Shown: positions 16,672-26,228, counted from the first letter of the stretch. The stretch is 64,000 bases of DNA from Bacillota bacterium (GCA_023409435.1 JAEYHP010000087.1:34952-98951); one strand, 5' to 3'. Numbers and translations are program-made. Notes: generated from the sequence alone by a model not told the origin.

Positions 16672-17439
16672 CTAGAGCAGGTCCACGGCCATTTTGACAA
16701 ACAACAGGCCAATAACGATGAACACCGTGTAGCGGACATATTTGGCGCCGCCCTTTATCGCGAGCTTTGCGCCCAGGTAGTTGCCCGCAGAAGCGAATAC
16801 CGCCGCAGGAATTGCTAAGAAAAACAGTACTTTCCCGTTCATGCTGAATACGATCATGGACGCAATGTTCGACGCGAGGTTAGCCACCTTTGCGCAGGCG
16901 GAGGATTTTAAAAGATCAAAGCCCAGAAACGCCGTAAACGCCAGGATCAAAAACGTCCCGGTCCCGGGACCAATCAGCCCGTCATAGCAGCCGATCACAA
17001 GACCTATAATAAGCGAAGTCGCCGCGATCCGGCTTTTGCTTAACTGCCGGTCGATAGCGGGCGCGGTTCCGAAGTTGCGCTTTAGGAGCAGAAACAACGC
17101 GACTGCCGGAAGAATGGCGAGCATCACGATCCGAAGTGTATTGTCTGGGATCATCATGCTCAGGGAGCTGCCGCCGACTGCCCCGGCGAATGAGGTTGCG
17201 GCGGACAGGAGCCCGACGCGCCAGTCGATCTGCCCGGCCTTAAAGTATTTGAGCGTGGCGGTGAATGTGCCGATACTCATAGCGGTCTTGTTCGTGCCGA
17301 GCGTTTCGTGTGCAGGCAGCCCCGCCAGCAGGTATGCGGGCAGCGAAATCAACCCGCCTCCGCCTGCGATGGAATCGACAAAGCCCGCCAGGAATACCAG
17401 CGGGCAGACAATCAGGTAGGTCGTGAGGGAAATCTCCAC
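16672..17439 (-). CDS. TauE/SafE (TSUP) family permease
   Basis: A 255-residue protein with about eight membrane segments in two repeats. The first repeat has GFVDSIAGGGGLISLPAYL and LGTNKTAMSIGT, and the second has GCYDGLIGPGTGTFLILAF, all TSUP signatures. Family members export or import sulfur-containing organic anions such as sulfite or sulfoacetate; the substrate here is unknown. I start it at GTG 17439 because GGAGG sits 8 bases before it; a further in-frame TTG upstream lacks a site. It converges on kimA and shares its terminator. Confidence 0.88.
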   Translation of the reverse strand: MEISLTTYLIVCPLVFLAGFVDSIAGGGGLISLPAYLLAGLPAHETLGTNKTAMSIGTFTATLKYFKAGQIDWRVGLLSAATSFAGAVGGSSLSMMIPDNTLRIVMLAILPAVALFLLLKRNFGTAPAIDRQLSKSRIAATSLIIGLVIGCYDGLIGPGTGTFLILAFTAFLGFDLLKSSACAKVANLASNIASMIVFSMNGKVLFFLAIPAAVFASAGNYLGAKLAIKGGAKYVRYTVFIVIGLLFVKMAVDLL

Positions 17440-17537
17440 GGGGAAAGCCTCCAAGTTTGGCTATTCAGGGTACCCGACGCTGCGGGTCCCGAACGGCAAT
17501 ATATGCTTGTCATTATACCACAAGCCGGAGGCCTTGG

Positions 17538-17566
17538 TTGTGTTTCTATGTCTGAGAACGTATAAT
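17538..17566 (+). promoter_or_regulatory. Promoter of the orphan membrane-anchored gene
   Basis: TTGTGT, a 17-base spacer and TATAAT, followed by a leader of about 100 bases to the TTG start at 17677. Confidence 0.6.
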
Positions 17567-17676
17567 TATTACAAGTCGTACTTGTTCATTAAAGCATCCA
17601 TACCTCGTGTCGGGCGAATTGATTCTTCAGCATAACGCGGAGTATGAGTTTAATGTGGCCATGTAAGGAGAGCTTT

Positions 17677-18678
17677 TTGACTAATAAAATACAAGCACCG
17701 ACTATCAGGCGCATATGCAAGGTATCCTTAACGATAGTTCTATTCATCATCGTTAGCTTGACCCTGTTTCTGCTTGTTTTAAAAGCACATTATCAGGACT
17801 ATTATGCCAATTCAATAAGAGAATTTGAAATACCCGGACTAACCGATAATTTTGTTCCGCAGGGCCTTGAATGCATTGCGGAACATGACGCGTTTTTAAT
17901 CAGCGGGTATCTGTCCAATACCGGCGAGACGAGAATATATGTCGTAAATAAAGACGGTTCTTATCGTGGGATCAGTGTCAAATCAGCTGATGGCTCTTGC
18001 TTGAAAAGCCATGCGGGAGGCGTTAGTTCTTACGAAGAATATGTCTATGTTGCAGGTTGCGACGGATATGTCTATGTGTTATCGATCAAAGATGTCATGG
18101 GTGAGAAATCCAAATCCGCTACAATTATTGGAGGCTTTCAAACAGATAATAATGCAACCTTTACCGCGATTAACGATGGCTATTTGTTTGTTGGCGAGTT
18201 TTATCACGGCTTGAAATACGCAACCAGTAAAACGCATCACATTACGACACTGGCAGGGGAAGAAAATAAAGCAATCATGTTTGCATTCGAGCTAAACGGT
18301 TCCAAGCCACTCGGAGTTGAGCCTGAAGCAAGCCGCGCTTTTTCTATCGCAGGAAGAATTCAGGGGATGTGTGTGTCTGATGATAATAGGCTGATATTAT
18401 CAGCGTCAAGCATCTTTGCAGGCTCTCAACTATATGTATATGATCTCCAGCCCGTGCTTGAAAAAGCAAGCGGCAATTTTACAGTGGATAACAAGGATAT
18501 CCCTTTGTATTACCTGGATGGTACAAATCTGATAGAGGAAAAAGAAATACTGCCTAAAGCGGAAGGCATCGTGTACAAAGATGGGAGAATCTATATTCTT
18601 TACGAATCGGCAGCAAACAGGTTTATGTATGGGAAACTGTTGAACGCACAATATCTGTACAGTATCGAGTCCCGCTAG
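17677..18678 (+). CDS. Membrane-anchored protein with a probable beta-propeller, unknown function
   Basis: A protein of 333 residues beginning with a TTG that has AAGGAG six bases upstream (ATG 17644 is in frame but poorly placed). Residues about 11-34 form one membrane segment; the rest is probably extracellular. The exported part has repeating strand patterns (YVYVAGCDGYVYVLSI, GYLFVGEFYHG, LYVYDLQPV, EGIVYKDGRIYILYES) that suggest a beta-propeller. The gene is noticeably AT-richer than its neighbours and stands alone between unrelated units, so recent acquisition is likely. I do not recognise a named family. Confidence 0.75.
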   Translation: MTNKIQAPTIRRICKVSLTIVLFIIVSLTLFLLVLKAHYQDYYANSIREFEIPGLTDNFVPQGLECIAEHDAFLISGYLSNTGETRIYVVNKDGSYRGISVKSADGSCLKSHAGGVSSYEEYVYVAGCDGYVYVLSIKDVMGEKSKSATIIGGFQTDNNATFTAINDGYLFVGEFYHGLKYATSKTHHITTLAGEENKAIMFAFELNGSKPLGVEPEASRAFSIAGRIQGMCVSDDNRLILSASSIFAGSQLYVYDLQPVLEKASGNFTVDNKDIPLYYLDGTNLIEEKEILPKAEGIVYKDGRIYILYESAANRFMYGKLLNAQYLYSIESR

Positions 18679-18719
18679 ATACCGCATAGGTGCCAGCTTA
18701 CGGTCGCTTTGCAAAACAA

Positions 18720-18746
18720 AAGGCCGCAGCTAACGCTGATGGCCTA
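18720..18746 (+). terminator. Hairpin after the orphan gene
   Basis: AGGCC and CAGC pair with GCTG and GGCCT around a TAAC loop; the tail (ATTGTTA) is weak. It lies about 40 bases past the stop. Confidence 0.45.
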
Positions 18747-18816
18747 TTGTTACATCCCAAGTCAATCGCTTTAACTTGCAAAGGTCTATTGATTCTTCTT
18801 GGAAAATTCCTGTATA

Positions 18817-21800
18817 TCAGTACTCCATATCCCCTTCGTACACCAAGCTTGCGTTACCCGTCAGATACACTGCTTCCCCGGTATACTTCACCACGAGGTC
18901 TCCGCCCAATAGCTTTACGGTGATGTCCGCGTTCCTGTCGCAATGCCCGTTTTCCACCGCCGCCACAACTGCGGCGCAGGCGCCGGTGCCGCAGGCCCAG
19001 GTTTCGCCGTTGCCGCGCTCCCATACGCGCATTTTGAGCGTACGGCGGTTGACCACCCGCACAAACTCGGTATTGATGCGTTCCGGAAACGCGGATGCGT
19101 GCTCAAACTGGGGGCCGACGCGGCTGATATCGATCGCGTCCACCCGCTCGCAGAACACCACGCAATGCGGGTTGCCCACGTTCACCAGCGTAATGTTCCA
19201 GGACTTGCCTGCCACATGGAAGGGTGCGTCCACCACGCGCTCCCCGGGGAGTTGCGCCGGAATGTCGTTGGGGTGGAGGGAGGCTTTGCCCATATCCACC
19301 TCCACGGAGCGCACCTTCCCATCGAACAGATACAGCTTCAATTGCCGGACGCCGCCGGATGTTTCGATGGACAGGCGGTCTTTTTTTACAATGCCCTGGT
19401 CGTATAATAGCTTTCCTACGCAGCGGATGGAGTTGCCCGCCATCCTGCCTTCGCTGCCGTCCTGGTTGAACATGCGGATCTTCGCGTCCGCCACGGCGGA
19501 GTTTTCGATGAGCGTCAGTCCTTCGCCGCCTATACCGAAGTGCCGGTCCGAATGCCGTATGGCGAGCGATTCCGGGCAGCTGAGGCTATTGTCCCGATTA
19601 TCGAGCACAATGCAGTCGTTGCCGGTCCCCTGCATCTTGTAAAAATGCAGCTTCTGCCGGGAAGCGCGCAGGTGGTTGATATCCACTAGCTCCGTGTTGC
19701 GCTCATTGAAGCGGCTCGCGATGATGGAGGCAAGCGCGTTCGCGGTATCGAGCGAGGTTAAGACCGCCACCCCAAGCTGCAGCGCGCGCCGGTGCAGGCG
19801 GATATAATCCTGTACCTCCGCTTTTTCACCGTTGCCGGTGAACACGATATAGCTGAGCTTTCCGCTTTCCAATAAGTCCAGTATGCCGTTGTCCACGCAG
19901 AGTGGGTTCACGCGCTCCACGTCGATGCCCAAGCGCTCGATATCCCGCGCCGTGCCGGGTGTGGCGTAGAGTTGTATGGAAAGGTCGTTGAGCGTCTTTG
20001 CGAGCGGCAATATTTCAAACCGGTCCTGCTTGTTCATGCTGATAAACACGCCGCCGCGCCGCTCATAAGCGGAGGAAGGGATGCGGAAGCCCGCGGAAAG
20101 CAGCCCCTTGTAAAGCGCTTCCTCCAATGTCTTTCCTACGCCCAGCACCTCGCCGGTGGATTTCATTTCCGGCCCCAATGCAGCGTTCACATCGTTGAGC
20201 TTTTCAAACGAGAATACCGGCACCTTCACGGCTACATACGGCGGGGTCTTGTAGAGCCCGGTGCCGTATCCGAGGTCCTTTAAGCAGTAATCCACCATCA
20301 CCTTGGTCGCAAGCTCCACCATGGGCACGCCCGTCACCTTGCTGATGTAAGGGATGGTGCGGGAGGCGCGGGGGTTGACCTCTATCACGTACAGCTCGTT
20401 GTGGTAAATGAGGTACTGGATGTTCACAAGCCCCTTGGTGCCTAAAGCGAGCGCCAGCTTTTCCGAGCAGTCTATGATGGTCGCCAGCATGGTGTCGCTG
20501 ACGTTGTAGGGCGGGTACACCGCGATAGAGTCGCCGGAATGCACGCCCGCGCGCTCGATGTGCTGCATGATACCGGGGATCAGCACGTCCCGCCCGTCCG
20601 AAATGACGTCCACCTCCAGTTCCGTGCCCATCATGTATTTGTCCACCAGCACCGGGCTGTCGATGCCCTGCGCCAATATAATGGACATGTACGCGCGCAC
20701 GTCCTCCTCCGCGTAAGCGATCGTCATGTTCTGCCCGCCGATGACATAGGAAGGCCGCACCAGCACGGGGTAGCCGAGCCGCTCCGCCGCACAGAGTGCC
20801 TCCCCCATGGTGGTGACGCCGATGCCCGCCGGCCGCTTAAACCGGAAACGCTCCAAGAGCGCGTCGAACCGTTCGCGATCCTCGGCAGTGTCGATGCTTT
20901 CAGCGCTCGTGCCCAGTATGGGAATTTTCCGCTCGGAAAGGAAGCGCGTCAGTTTGATGGCCGTCTGCCCGCCAAACGCCACGACGACGCCGATGGGCTG
21001 TTCTACCTCTATGACATGCAGCACGTCCTCCTCCGTCAGCGGCTCAAAATAGAGCCGGTCGGCGGTGGAAAAATCCGTGGATACAGTCTCCGGGTTGTTG
21101 TTGATGAGCGTTACCTCGTAGCCCAAAGCGCGCAGCGTGCGCACGCAGTGGACGGAGGAGTAGTCGAACTCGATCCCCTGGCCGATACGTATAGGCCCCG
21201 AGCCCAGCACGATGATGCGCGGTTTTTCCCCGCGCACAATCGCGCGGGATTCGCACATATCGTCGTATGTGGAGTAAAAGTAGGGGGTCCTTGCGTCGAA
21301 CTCCGCGCCGCAGGTGTCCACCATTTTGTATACCGCGTTGCGGTGCTCCGGCAGCGGATGTCCCGTGAGCCGTAAGAGCGCCTTGTCCGTGTACCCGAGC
21401 CGCTTGGCGGCAAGATATGTTTCCGCGTCCAGCGGTTTTTCTGCTGCGGCAAGCTCAAAATCCGCGAGCTTCTTGAGCTTGTATAAAAACCAGCGGTCTA
21501 TCTTCGTGACCTCGAAAATCTCGTCCACCGGAACGCCTTCTTTGAGCGCGGCGAACACGGTAAACAGGCGCTGATCGTCCGCGATTTTGAGCCGCGCCCG
21601 GATATCGGTTCCCGCAAGGCTCGGGAGGTTTAACGTATCCAGCGAAATCTCCGCGCCGCGCACCGCCTTCATGATGGCCATTTCGAAGGAAGGGGCAATC
21701 GCCATGACCTCGCCCGTGGCCTTCATCTGGGTACCTAAGCGGCGGCTGGCGTGCACGAACTTGTCGAACGGCCACTTGGGCACCTTCAATACCACATAAT

Positions 21801-22851
21801 CGAGCGTCGGCGCAAAGCAGGCGCATGTCTTGCCCGTGATGTCGTTTTGAATTTCGTCGAGCGTATACCCTAACGCAATTTTCGTCGCCACCTTGGCGAT
21901 CGGGTAGCCCGTCGCCTTGCTCGCCAAAGCCGAGGAGCGGGACACGCGCGGGTTGACCTCGATCACCGCGTACTCAAAGCTGTTTGGATTCAGGGCGAAC
22001 TGGCAGTTGCAGCCGCCTTCGATCTTGAGCGCGCGAATAATGGAAAGCGACGCGCTCCGAAGCATCTGGTATTCCTTATCGGAAAGCGTGACGGCGGGGG
22101 CGATTACGATGCTGTCCCCCGTGTGCACGCCCACCGGGTCGAAATTCTCCATGGAACAGACGGCGATGCAGTTGTCGTTGCCGTCCCGCATGATTTCAAA
22201 TTCGATCTCCTTCCAGCCGTAGATGTACTTTTCCACCAATATTTGAGTAATGGGGGAGAGCAGCAGGCCGTTCGCGGCGATTGTCTTTAATCCCTCTTCC
22301 GCGTAGGCCACACCGCCGCCAGCACCCCCCAGCGTGAACGCCGGGCGGATGATAATGGGGTAGCCGATGCGCTCGGCGATGTTAAGGGCGGTATCGACGT
22401 CGTTTGCGATTTCGGAGGGGATGACGGGCTGGCCGATACTTTGCATGGTATCCTTAAACAGCTGCCGGTCTTCCGCTTTGTCTATCGCCTCCGCGTTGGT
22501 GCCCAGCAGTTTTATGCCCATGCGGGTCAAGTACCCTTCTTTATGCAGCTGCATGGCAAGCGTCAGCCCCGTCTGTCCGCCCAAAGAGGCTAAAAGGCTA
22601 TCCGGCCGCTCCTTTTCAATGATGCGCTTTAACGTTGTGACGGTGAGCGGCTCCAAATAGATTTCATCCGCCAGAGTCTTGTCCGTCATGATGGTTGCGG
22701 GGTTGGAGTTGACGAGCACCACGTTTACGCCCGCATCCTTTAATACACTGCACGCCTGCGCGCCCGCGTAATCGAACTCGGCCGCCTGGCCGATCACGAT
22801 CGGCCCCGAGCCGATCATCAGCACTTTTTTGATGCTTTCGTTTAAAGGCAT
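18817..22851 (-). CDS. carB: Fusion: carbamoyl-phosphate synthase large subunit + DapF-like domain
   Basis: A single 1344-residue frame. Residues 1 to about 1060 are a complete CarB: N-half with GSGPIVIGQAAEFDYAG and ATP-grasp (about 1-400), oligomerisation region, C-half with GSGPIRIGQGIEFDYSS (about 555-930), and an MGS-like allosteric domain. Residues about 1067-1344 (nucleotides 18817-19653) are a full diaminopimelate epimerase, from KLHFYKMQGTGND to the second catalytic site WACGTGACA (Cys1287). The first catalytic site, normally CGN, reads MAGNSIRC: Ala1138 replaces the cysteine, and a Cys follows five residues later. CarB makes carbamoyl phosphate with CarA, which lies upstream and overlaps by 10 bases. 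The epimerase domain may be inactive, altered or structural. Confidence 0.95.
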   Translation of the reverse strand: MPLNESIKKVLMIGSGPIVIGQAAEFDYAGAQACSVLKDAGVNVVLVNSNPATIMTDKTLADEIYLEPLTVTTLKRIIEKERPDSLLASLGGQTGLTLAMQLHKEGYLTRMGIKLLGTNAEAIDKAEDRQLFKDTMQSIGQPVIPSEIANDVDTALNIAERIGYPIIIRPAFTLGGAGGGVAYAEEGLKTIAANGLLLSPITQILVEKYIYGWKEIEFEIMRDGNDNCIAVCSMENFDPVGVHTGDSIVIAPAVTLSDKEYQMLRSASLSIIRALKIEGGCNCQFALNPNSFEYAVIEVNPRVSRSSALASKATGYPIAKVATKIALGYTLDEIQNDITGKTCACFAPTLDYVVLKVPKWPFDKFVHASRRLGTQMKATGEVMAIAPSFEMAIMKAVRGAEISLDTLNLPSLAGTDIRARLKIADDQRLFTVFAALKEGVPVDEIFEVTKIDRWFLYKLKKLADFELAAAEKPLDAETYLAAKRLGYTDKALLRLTGHPLPEHRNAVYKMVDTCGAEFDARTPYFYSTYDDMCESRAIVRGEKPRIIVLGSGPIRIGQGIEFDYSSVHCVRTLRALGYEVTLINNNPETVSTDFSTADRLYFEPLTEEDVLHVIEVEQPIGVVVAFGGQTAIKLTRFLSERKIPILGTSAESIDTAEDRERFDALLERFRFKRPAGIGVTTMGEALCAAERLGYPVLVRPSYVIGGQNMTIAYAEEDVRAYMSIILAQGIDSPVLVDKYMMGTELEVDVISDGRDVLIPGIMQHIERAGVHSGDSIAVYPPYNVSDTMLATIIDCSEKLALALGTKGLVNIQYLIYHNELYVIEVNPRASRTIPYISKVTGVPMVELATKVMVDYCLKDLGYGTGLYKTPPYVAVKVPVFSFEKLNDVNAALGPEMKSTGEVLGVGKTLEEALYKGLLSAGFRIPSSAYERRGGVFISMNKQDRFEILPLAKTLNDLSIQLYATPGTARDIERLGIDVERVNPLCVDNGILDLLESGKLSYIVFTGNGEKAEVQDYIRLHRRALQLGVAVLTSLDTANALASIIASRFNERNTELVDINHLRASRQKLHFYKMQGTGNDCIVLDNRDNSLSCPESLAIRHSDRHFGIGGEGLTLIENSAVADAKIRMFNQDGSEGRMAGNSIRCVGKLLYDQGIVKKDRLSIETSGGVRQLKLYLFDGKVRSVEVDMGKASLHPNDIPAQLPGERVVDAPFHVAGKSWNITLVNVGNPHCVVFCERVDAIDISRVGPQFEHASAFPERINTEFVRVVNRRTLKMRVWERGNGETWACGTGACAAVVAAVENGHCDRNADITVKLLGGDLVVKYTGEAVYLTGNASLVYEGDMEY

Positions 22852-23921
22852 ACGTTCCCTCCCATCAGGTCAAAGAAGCGGTCGAACAAAAACCCCGTAT
22901 CCTGCGGGCCTGCGCAGGCCTCCGGGTGGAACTGCACGGAGAACGCCCGCATGTCCGGGTAATCCACGCCCTCGCAGGTCAGGTCGTTCGCGTTATGCAG
23001 CCTGAGCTTCGCGCCGCAGCGCGCCAGGCTTTCGCTGATTACGGCGTAGCCGTGGTTCTGGCTGGTGATGTATACGCGTCCGGTCTCCACATCCCGCACG
23101 GGCTGGTTTGCACCGCGGTGGCCGTACTTGAGCTTTTCAGTCTTTCCTCCGCTTGCAAGCGCCAATAGCTGGTGCCCCAGGCAGATGCCGAATATCGGCA
23201 CGCGTCCCAGCAGCTTTTTGATTTCGCGGATGACGCCCACATTTTCCGCCGGGTCGCCGGGGCCGTTAGATAACATCACGCCGTCGGGCCTGTGGGAAAG
23301 CAGCGTCTCCGCTGCGGTATCGTAGGGCAGCACCAGCACTTCGCAGCCCCGCTTGCACAGTTCCCGGATGATGTTGCGTTTCAATCCGCAATCGAGTAAC
23401 GCCACGCGGAAGCGCTTTTCCCCCGTAGCGGGGTAGAGCCGGGGGCCGGTGCCGCTGACGGAAGCGACGGCGTTTTCAATTACAAACTCCGAAAGCCCGT
23501 CAAAGCTCTCTTTTGTCACCTCGTCCACGATGCGGGCGTTCATCACGCCGGTCTCACGTATGATTTTTGTGATCTCCCGCGTGTCTACGCCATATAGACC
23601 GGGGATACCCTGTTCCTTCAAAAACGCGTTTAACGTGCCGCCCGCACGGAAATTAGAAGGTTCCTCGCACCATTCCCGCACGATATAGGCCGTGACAAAG
23701 CTTTTGCGGCTTTCCATATCCGCCGGGATTATGCCGTAGTTGCCAATGAGCGGGAATGTCTGCAGCACGATCTGCCCATAGTAGCTCGGGTCGCTGAGCG
23801 TTTCCACATAGCCGCACATGCCGGTGGTAAACACCAGCTCGCCGGTGGGGGAGCCTGTGGCGCCAAAGCGTTTTCCCACAAACGTTTGGCCGTTGGATAA
23901 CACAAGGGTAGCAGTCTGCAT
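22842..23921 (-). CDS. carA: Carbamoyl-phosphate synthase small subunit
   Basis: A 359-residue protein with an N-terminal CPSase domain (TGELVFTTGMCGYVETLSDP) and a C-terminal class I glutaminase with GICLGHQLLALA (nucleophile Cys) and QFHPEACAGP. It releases ammonia for CarB. It lies after the argF terminator and so probably also has its own promoter. Its stop overlaps the carB start by 10 bases. Confidence 0.97.
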   Translation of the reverse strand: MQTATLVLSNGQTFVGKRFGATGSPTGELVFTTGMCGYVETLSDPSYYGQIVLQTFPLIGNYGIIPADMESRKSFVTAYIVREWCEEPSNFRAGGTLNAFLKEQGIPGLYGVDTREITKIIRETGVMNARIVDEVTKESFDGLSEFVIENAVASVSGTGPRLYPATGEKRFRVALLDCGLKRNIIRELCKRGCEVLVLPYDTAAETLLSHRPDGVMLSNGPGDPAENVGVIREIKKLLGRVPIFGICLGHQLLALASGGKTEKLKYGHRGANQPVRDVETGRVYITSQNHGYAVISESLARCGAKLRLHNANDLTCEGVDYPDMRAFSVQFHPEACAGPQDTGFLFDRFFDLMGGNVCL

Positions 23922-23998
23922 GTGTTCCTCCTTTTCCAGTCTTCTCTATCTAAAAAATCATTTTGATACGCCCGTAATATTTTTAAGGAATATAGAAA

Positions 23999-24031
23999 AA
24001 GCGGAGCGGGAAATGTTTCCCGTTCCGCTTT
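23999..24031. terminator. Terminator between argF and carA
   Basis: A long stem (GCGGAGCGGGAAA / TTTCCCGTTCCGC, with an internal mismatch pair) flanked by A and T runs on both sides, just after the argF stop. It separates the arg and car parts of the cluster, perhaps incompletely. Confidence 0.85.
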
Positions 24032-24049
24032 TTAATATCTTCATGGCCG

Positions 24050-24961
24050 TTACTCCGCTTTCCCAAGGAGCTTGACGAGCACGGCTTTCTGCGCGTGCAG
24101 CCGGTTTTCCGCCTCGTCGAATATCTCATTGGCGTGGGCCTCAAAAACGTCCGTTGTGATCTCCTCTTCCCGGTGCGCCGGGAGGCAATGGAGCACAATG
24201 GCGTCGGGTTTTGCCGCTCCCATCACAGCGCCGTTGATTTGGTAGCCAACAAACGCCGCCTTGCGTTTCTCCGCCTCGCCCTCCTGGCCCATGGAGGCCC
24301 AAACGTCGGTGTATAGGACGTCGGCGTTCTTCGCCGCGGCGAGCACGTTCGTGGTGCAGGTGAACGTGCCGTTCGCTTTTGCCCATTTCATGATGTCTGC
24401 ATCGGGCTGGTAATCCACAGGGCAGGCGATGGCCACTTCCATGCCCATTTTGACACCGCCCACGATAAGCGAGTTTGCCATGTTGTTGCCGTCGCCGATA
24501 AAGGCCATCTTCAGGCTCTTGAACGTGCCCTTGTATTCGCGTACCGTCATCAGGTCCGCAAGCACCTGGCAGGGGTGTGCGTAATCGGTCAGGCCGTTGA
24601 TGACGGGGATGGAGCCGTACTTTGCCAAATCTTCCACTTCCTGCTGCTTATACGTGCGGATCATGATGCCGTCCAAATACCGGGAAAGCACCCTTGCCGT
24701 ATCCTGCACGGGTTCGCCGCGGCCGATCTGCAGGTCGTTTGCGGAAAGGAACAGGGCGCTGCCGCCCAGCTGATACATGCCCACCTCAAAGGAAACGCGC
24801 GTGCGCGTGGAGGATTTCTGGAATATCATGCCCAAGGTCTTGCCCGCAAGGTAGTGGTGGGCGATGCCGTTTTTGCTGTCGTACTTCAATTGGTCGGCAA
24901 GGTTTAAAATATCCGTGATTTCCTGCGGGGTTAGGTCGGAAAGTTTGAGCAAATGCTTCAT
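24050..24961 (-). CDS. argF: Ornithine carbamoyltransferase
   Basis: A 303-residue enzyme with the carbamoyl-phosphate loop SSTRTRVSFE, HPCQVLADLMT, DVWASMGQE in the ornithine-binding region, and the catalytic HCLPAHREEEI. It joins carbamoyl phosphate to ornithine to make citrulline. It overlaps argD by 4 bases and is the last gene before a terminator. argG and argH are not in the window. Confidence 0.97.
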   Translation of the reverse strand: MKHLLKLSDLTPQEITDILNLADQLKYDSKNGIAHHYLAGKTLGMIFQKSSTRTRVSFEVGMYQLGGSALFLSANDLQIGRGEPVQDTARVLSRYLDGIMIRTYKQQEVEDLAKYGSIPVINGLTDYAHPCQVLADLMTVREYKGTFKSLKMAFIGDGNNMANSLIVGGVKMGMEVAIACPVDYQPDADIMKWAKANGTFTCTTNVLAAAKNADVLYTDVWASMGQEGEAEKRKAAFVGYQINGAVMGAAKPDAIVLHCLPAHREEEITTDVFEAHANEIFDEAENRLHAQKAVLVKLLGKAE

Positions 24962-26124
24962 TGTTCGATCTCCTCCTTCAGTATGGCGATGGCTTCCTTG
25001 AGCAGCGGCGTCGGGATATTGAGCGGCGGCAAAAGCCGGATTTTATTTTTTGCGGTCAGCACGATCACCCCGCGGGCTAAACAACCAAGCAAAATATCCT
25101 TTGCGGGCCGTTCCGTTTCGATGCCCAGCATCAGGCCGAGGCCGCTGACGGAAATCACACCTTTTAATGGACCCAGCGCTTCCTTCATATACGCGCTCTT
25201 TTCCTGCACTTCCTGCATCAGCTCGTCCGTGAGGCGGGAGAGAACAGAGATTGCTCCCGCCGCGCACACCGGGTTGCCGCCGAACGTGGAACCGTGGCTG
25301 CCAGTGGTGAGCGTAAACATGGTCTTTTCCCCGAACAGCGTTGCGCCCATGGGCAAGCCCCCCGCCAGGCCTTTTGCGGTAGATACGATATCCGGCTTGA
25401 TGCCGTAGTGCATATAGCAGTACAGTTCTCCCGTGCGGCCGTTGCCCGTCTGGACCTCGTCTATCACCAGCAGCACGTCCCGCTTTTCGCAAATCGCCGC
25501 GACCTCGCGCACATACTCCGGCTCCAGCACGTTTACGCCGCCCTCGCCCTGTATGAGCTCCATCATCACGGCGCAGACGTCGTCCGCCTCAAGCGCAAGC
25601 TTTATGGCGTCGATGTCGTTTGCCGCTACATGCACAAATCCCGGCGTAAACGGGCCGAAATCCTTATGGAAGCTTTCCTGCCCCGTGGCGGAAAGCGTGG
25701 TGAGTGTGCGGCCGTGGAAGCTGTTCCACAGCGTTATGATATTTGGCCGGGCGACCGCGCCGTATTTGTCGCTTGCGTACTTGCGTGCGGCTTTTATGGC
25801 GCACTCGTTCGCTTCCGCGCCCGAGTTGGAGAAGAACACCTTCTTCATCCCCGTCCGCTCACACAGCATTTGCCCCAGCTCGGACTGCGGCTCGGTGTAA
25901 TAGTAGTTGGACACATGCTGCAGCTTATCCACCTGCGTTTTTACCGCGTCCGCCCATGCGTCGTCCGCGATGCCGAACGCGTTTACCGCAATGCCGCCCC
26001 CGAGGTCGATGTATCGTTTGCCCGCCTCATCATACAGCTCCGCGCCCTTGCCGCTGATGAACGCGACGTCCTGCCGGCCGTATGTCCCCGCGATAAACGC
26101 TTGATCCAGTTCTTTGATGGTCAT
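24958..26124 (-). CDS. argD: Acetylornithine aminotransferase
   Basis: A PLP aminotransferase of 388 residues. Features are YIDLGGGIAVNAFG, NSGAEANECAIKAAR, the FHGRTL motif, DEVQTGNGRTG and the PLP lysine in STAKGLAGGLPMGA. It makes acetylornithine. The frame is open 16 codons further, but the start MTIKELDQAF has AAGGGGG upstream. The 104-base gap to argB holds a cloverleaf-like repeat. Confidence 0.96.
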   Translation of the reverse strand: MTIKELDQAFIAGTYGRQDVAFISGKGAELYDEAGKRYIDLGGGIAVNAFGIADDAWADAVKTQVDKLQHVSNYYYTEPQSELGQMLCERTGMKKVFFSNSGAEANECAIKAARKYASDKYGAVARPNIITLWNSFHGRTLTTLSATGQESFHKDFGPFTPGFVHVAANDIDAIKLALEADDVCAVMMELIQGEGGVNVLEPEYVREVAAICEKRDVLLVIDEVQTGNGRTGELYCYMHYGIKPDIVSTAKGLAGGLPMGATLFGEKTMFTLTTGSHGSTFGGNPVCAAGAISVLSRLTDELMQEVQEKSAYMKEALGPLKGVISVSGLGLMLGIETERPAKDILLGCLARGVIVLTAKNKIRLLPPLNIPTPLLKEAIAILKEEIEQ

Positions 26125-26151
26125 TGTGTATGCCCCCTTACCGAAAAGGTA

Positions 26152-26211
26152 CGTTGGAGGCTCTGCCTCCAAACCTCTGCCAAAGGGACACGTCCCTTTG
26201 GAATCCCAACG
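26152..26211. repeat. Cloverleaf-like three-stem palindromic element between argB and argD
   Basis: Outer arms CGTTGG (26152-26157) and CCAACG (26206-26211) enclose two perfect inner hairpins: TTGGAGGC-TCT-GCCTCCAA (26154-26172) and CCAAAGGGAC-AC-GTCCCTTTGG (26180-26201). No T-run follows. The compact nested structure suggests a small non-autonomous mobile repeat of the kind dispersed in clostridial genomes, or an operon-internal RNA structure. Confidence 0.75.
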
Positions 26212-26228
26212 CTTCTTTAGCCGGTTGC

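Noticed and set aside
22842..23921. CRISPR or tandem direct repeats in the amino-acid clusters
   Set aside because: No regularly spaced repeats were found anywhere in the window; the repeats seen are isolated palindromes.
26152..26211. Rho-independent terminator between argB and argD
   Set aside because: No T-run follows either hairpin, and argD lies downstream in the same cluster.
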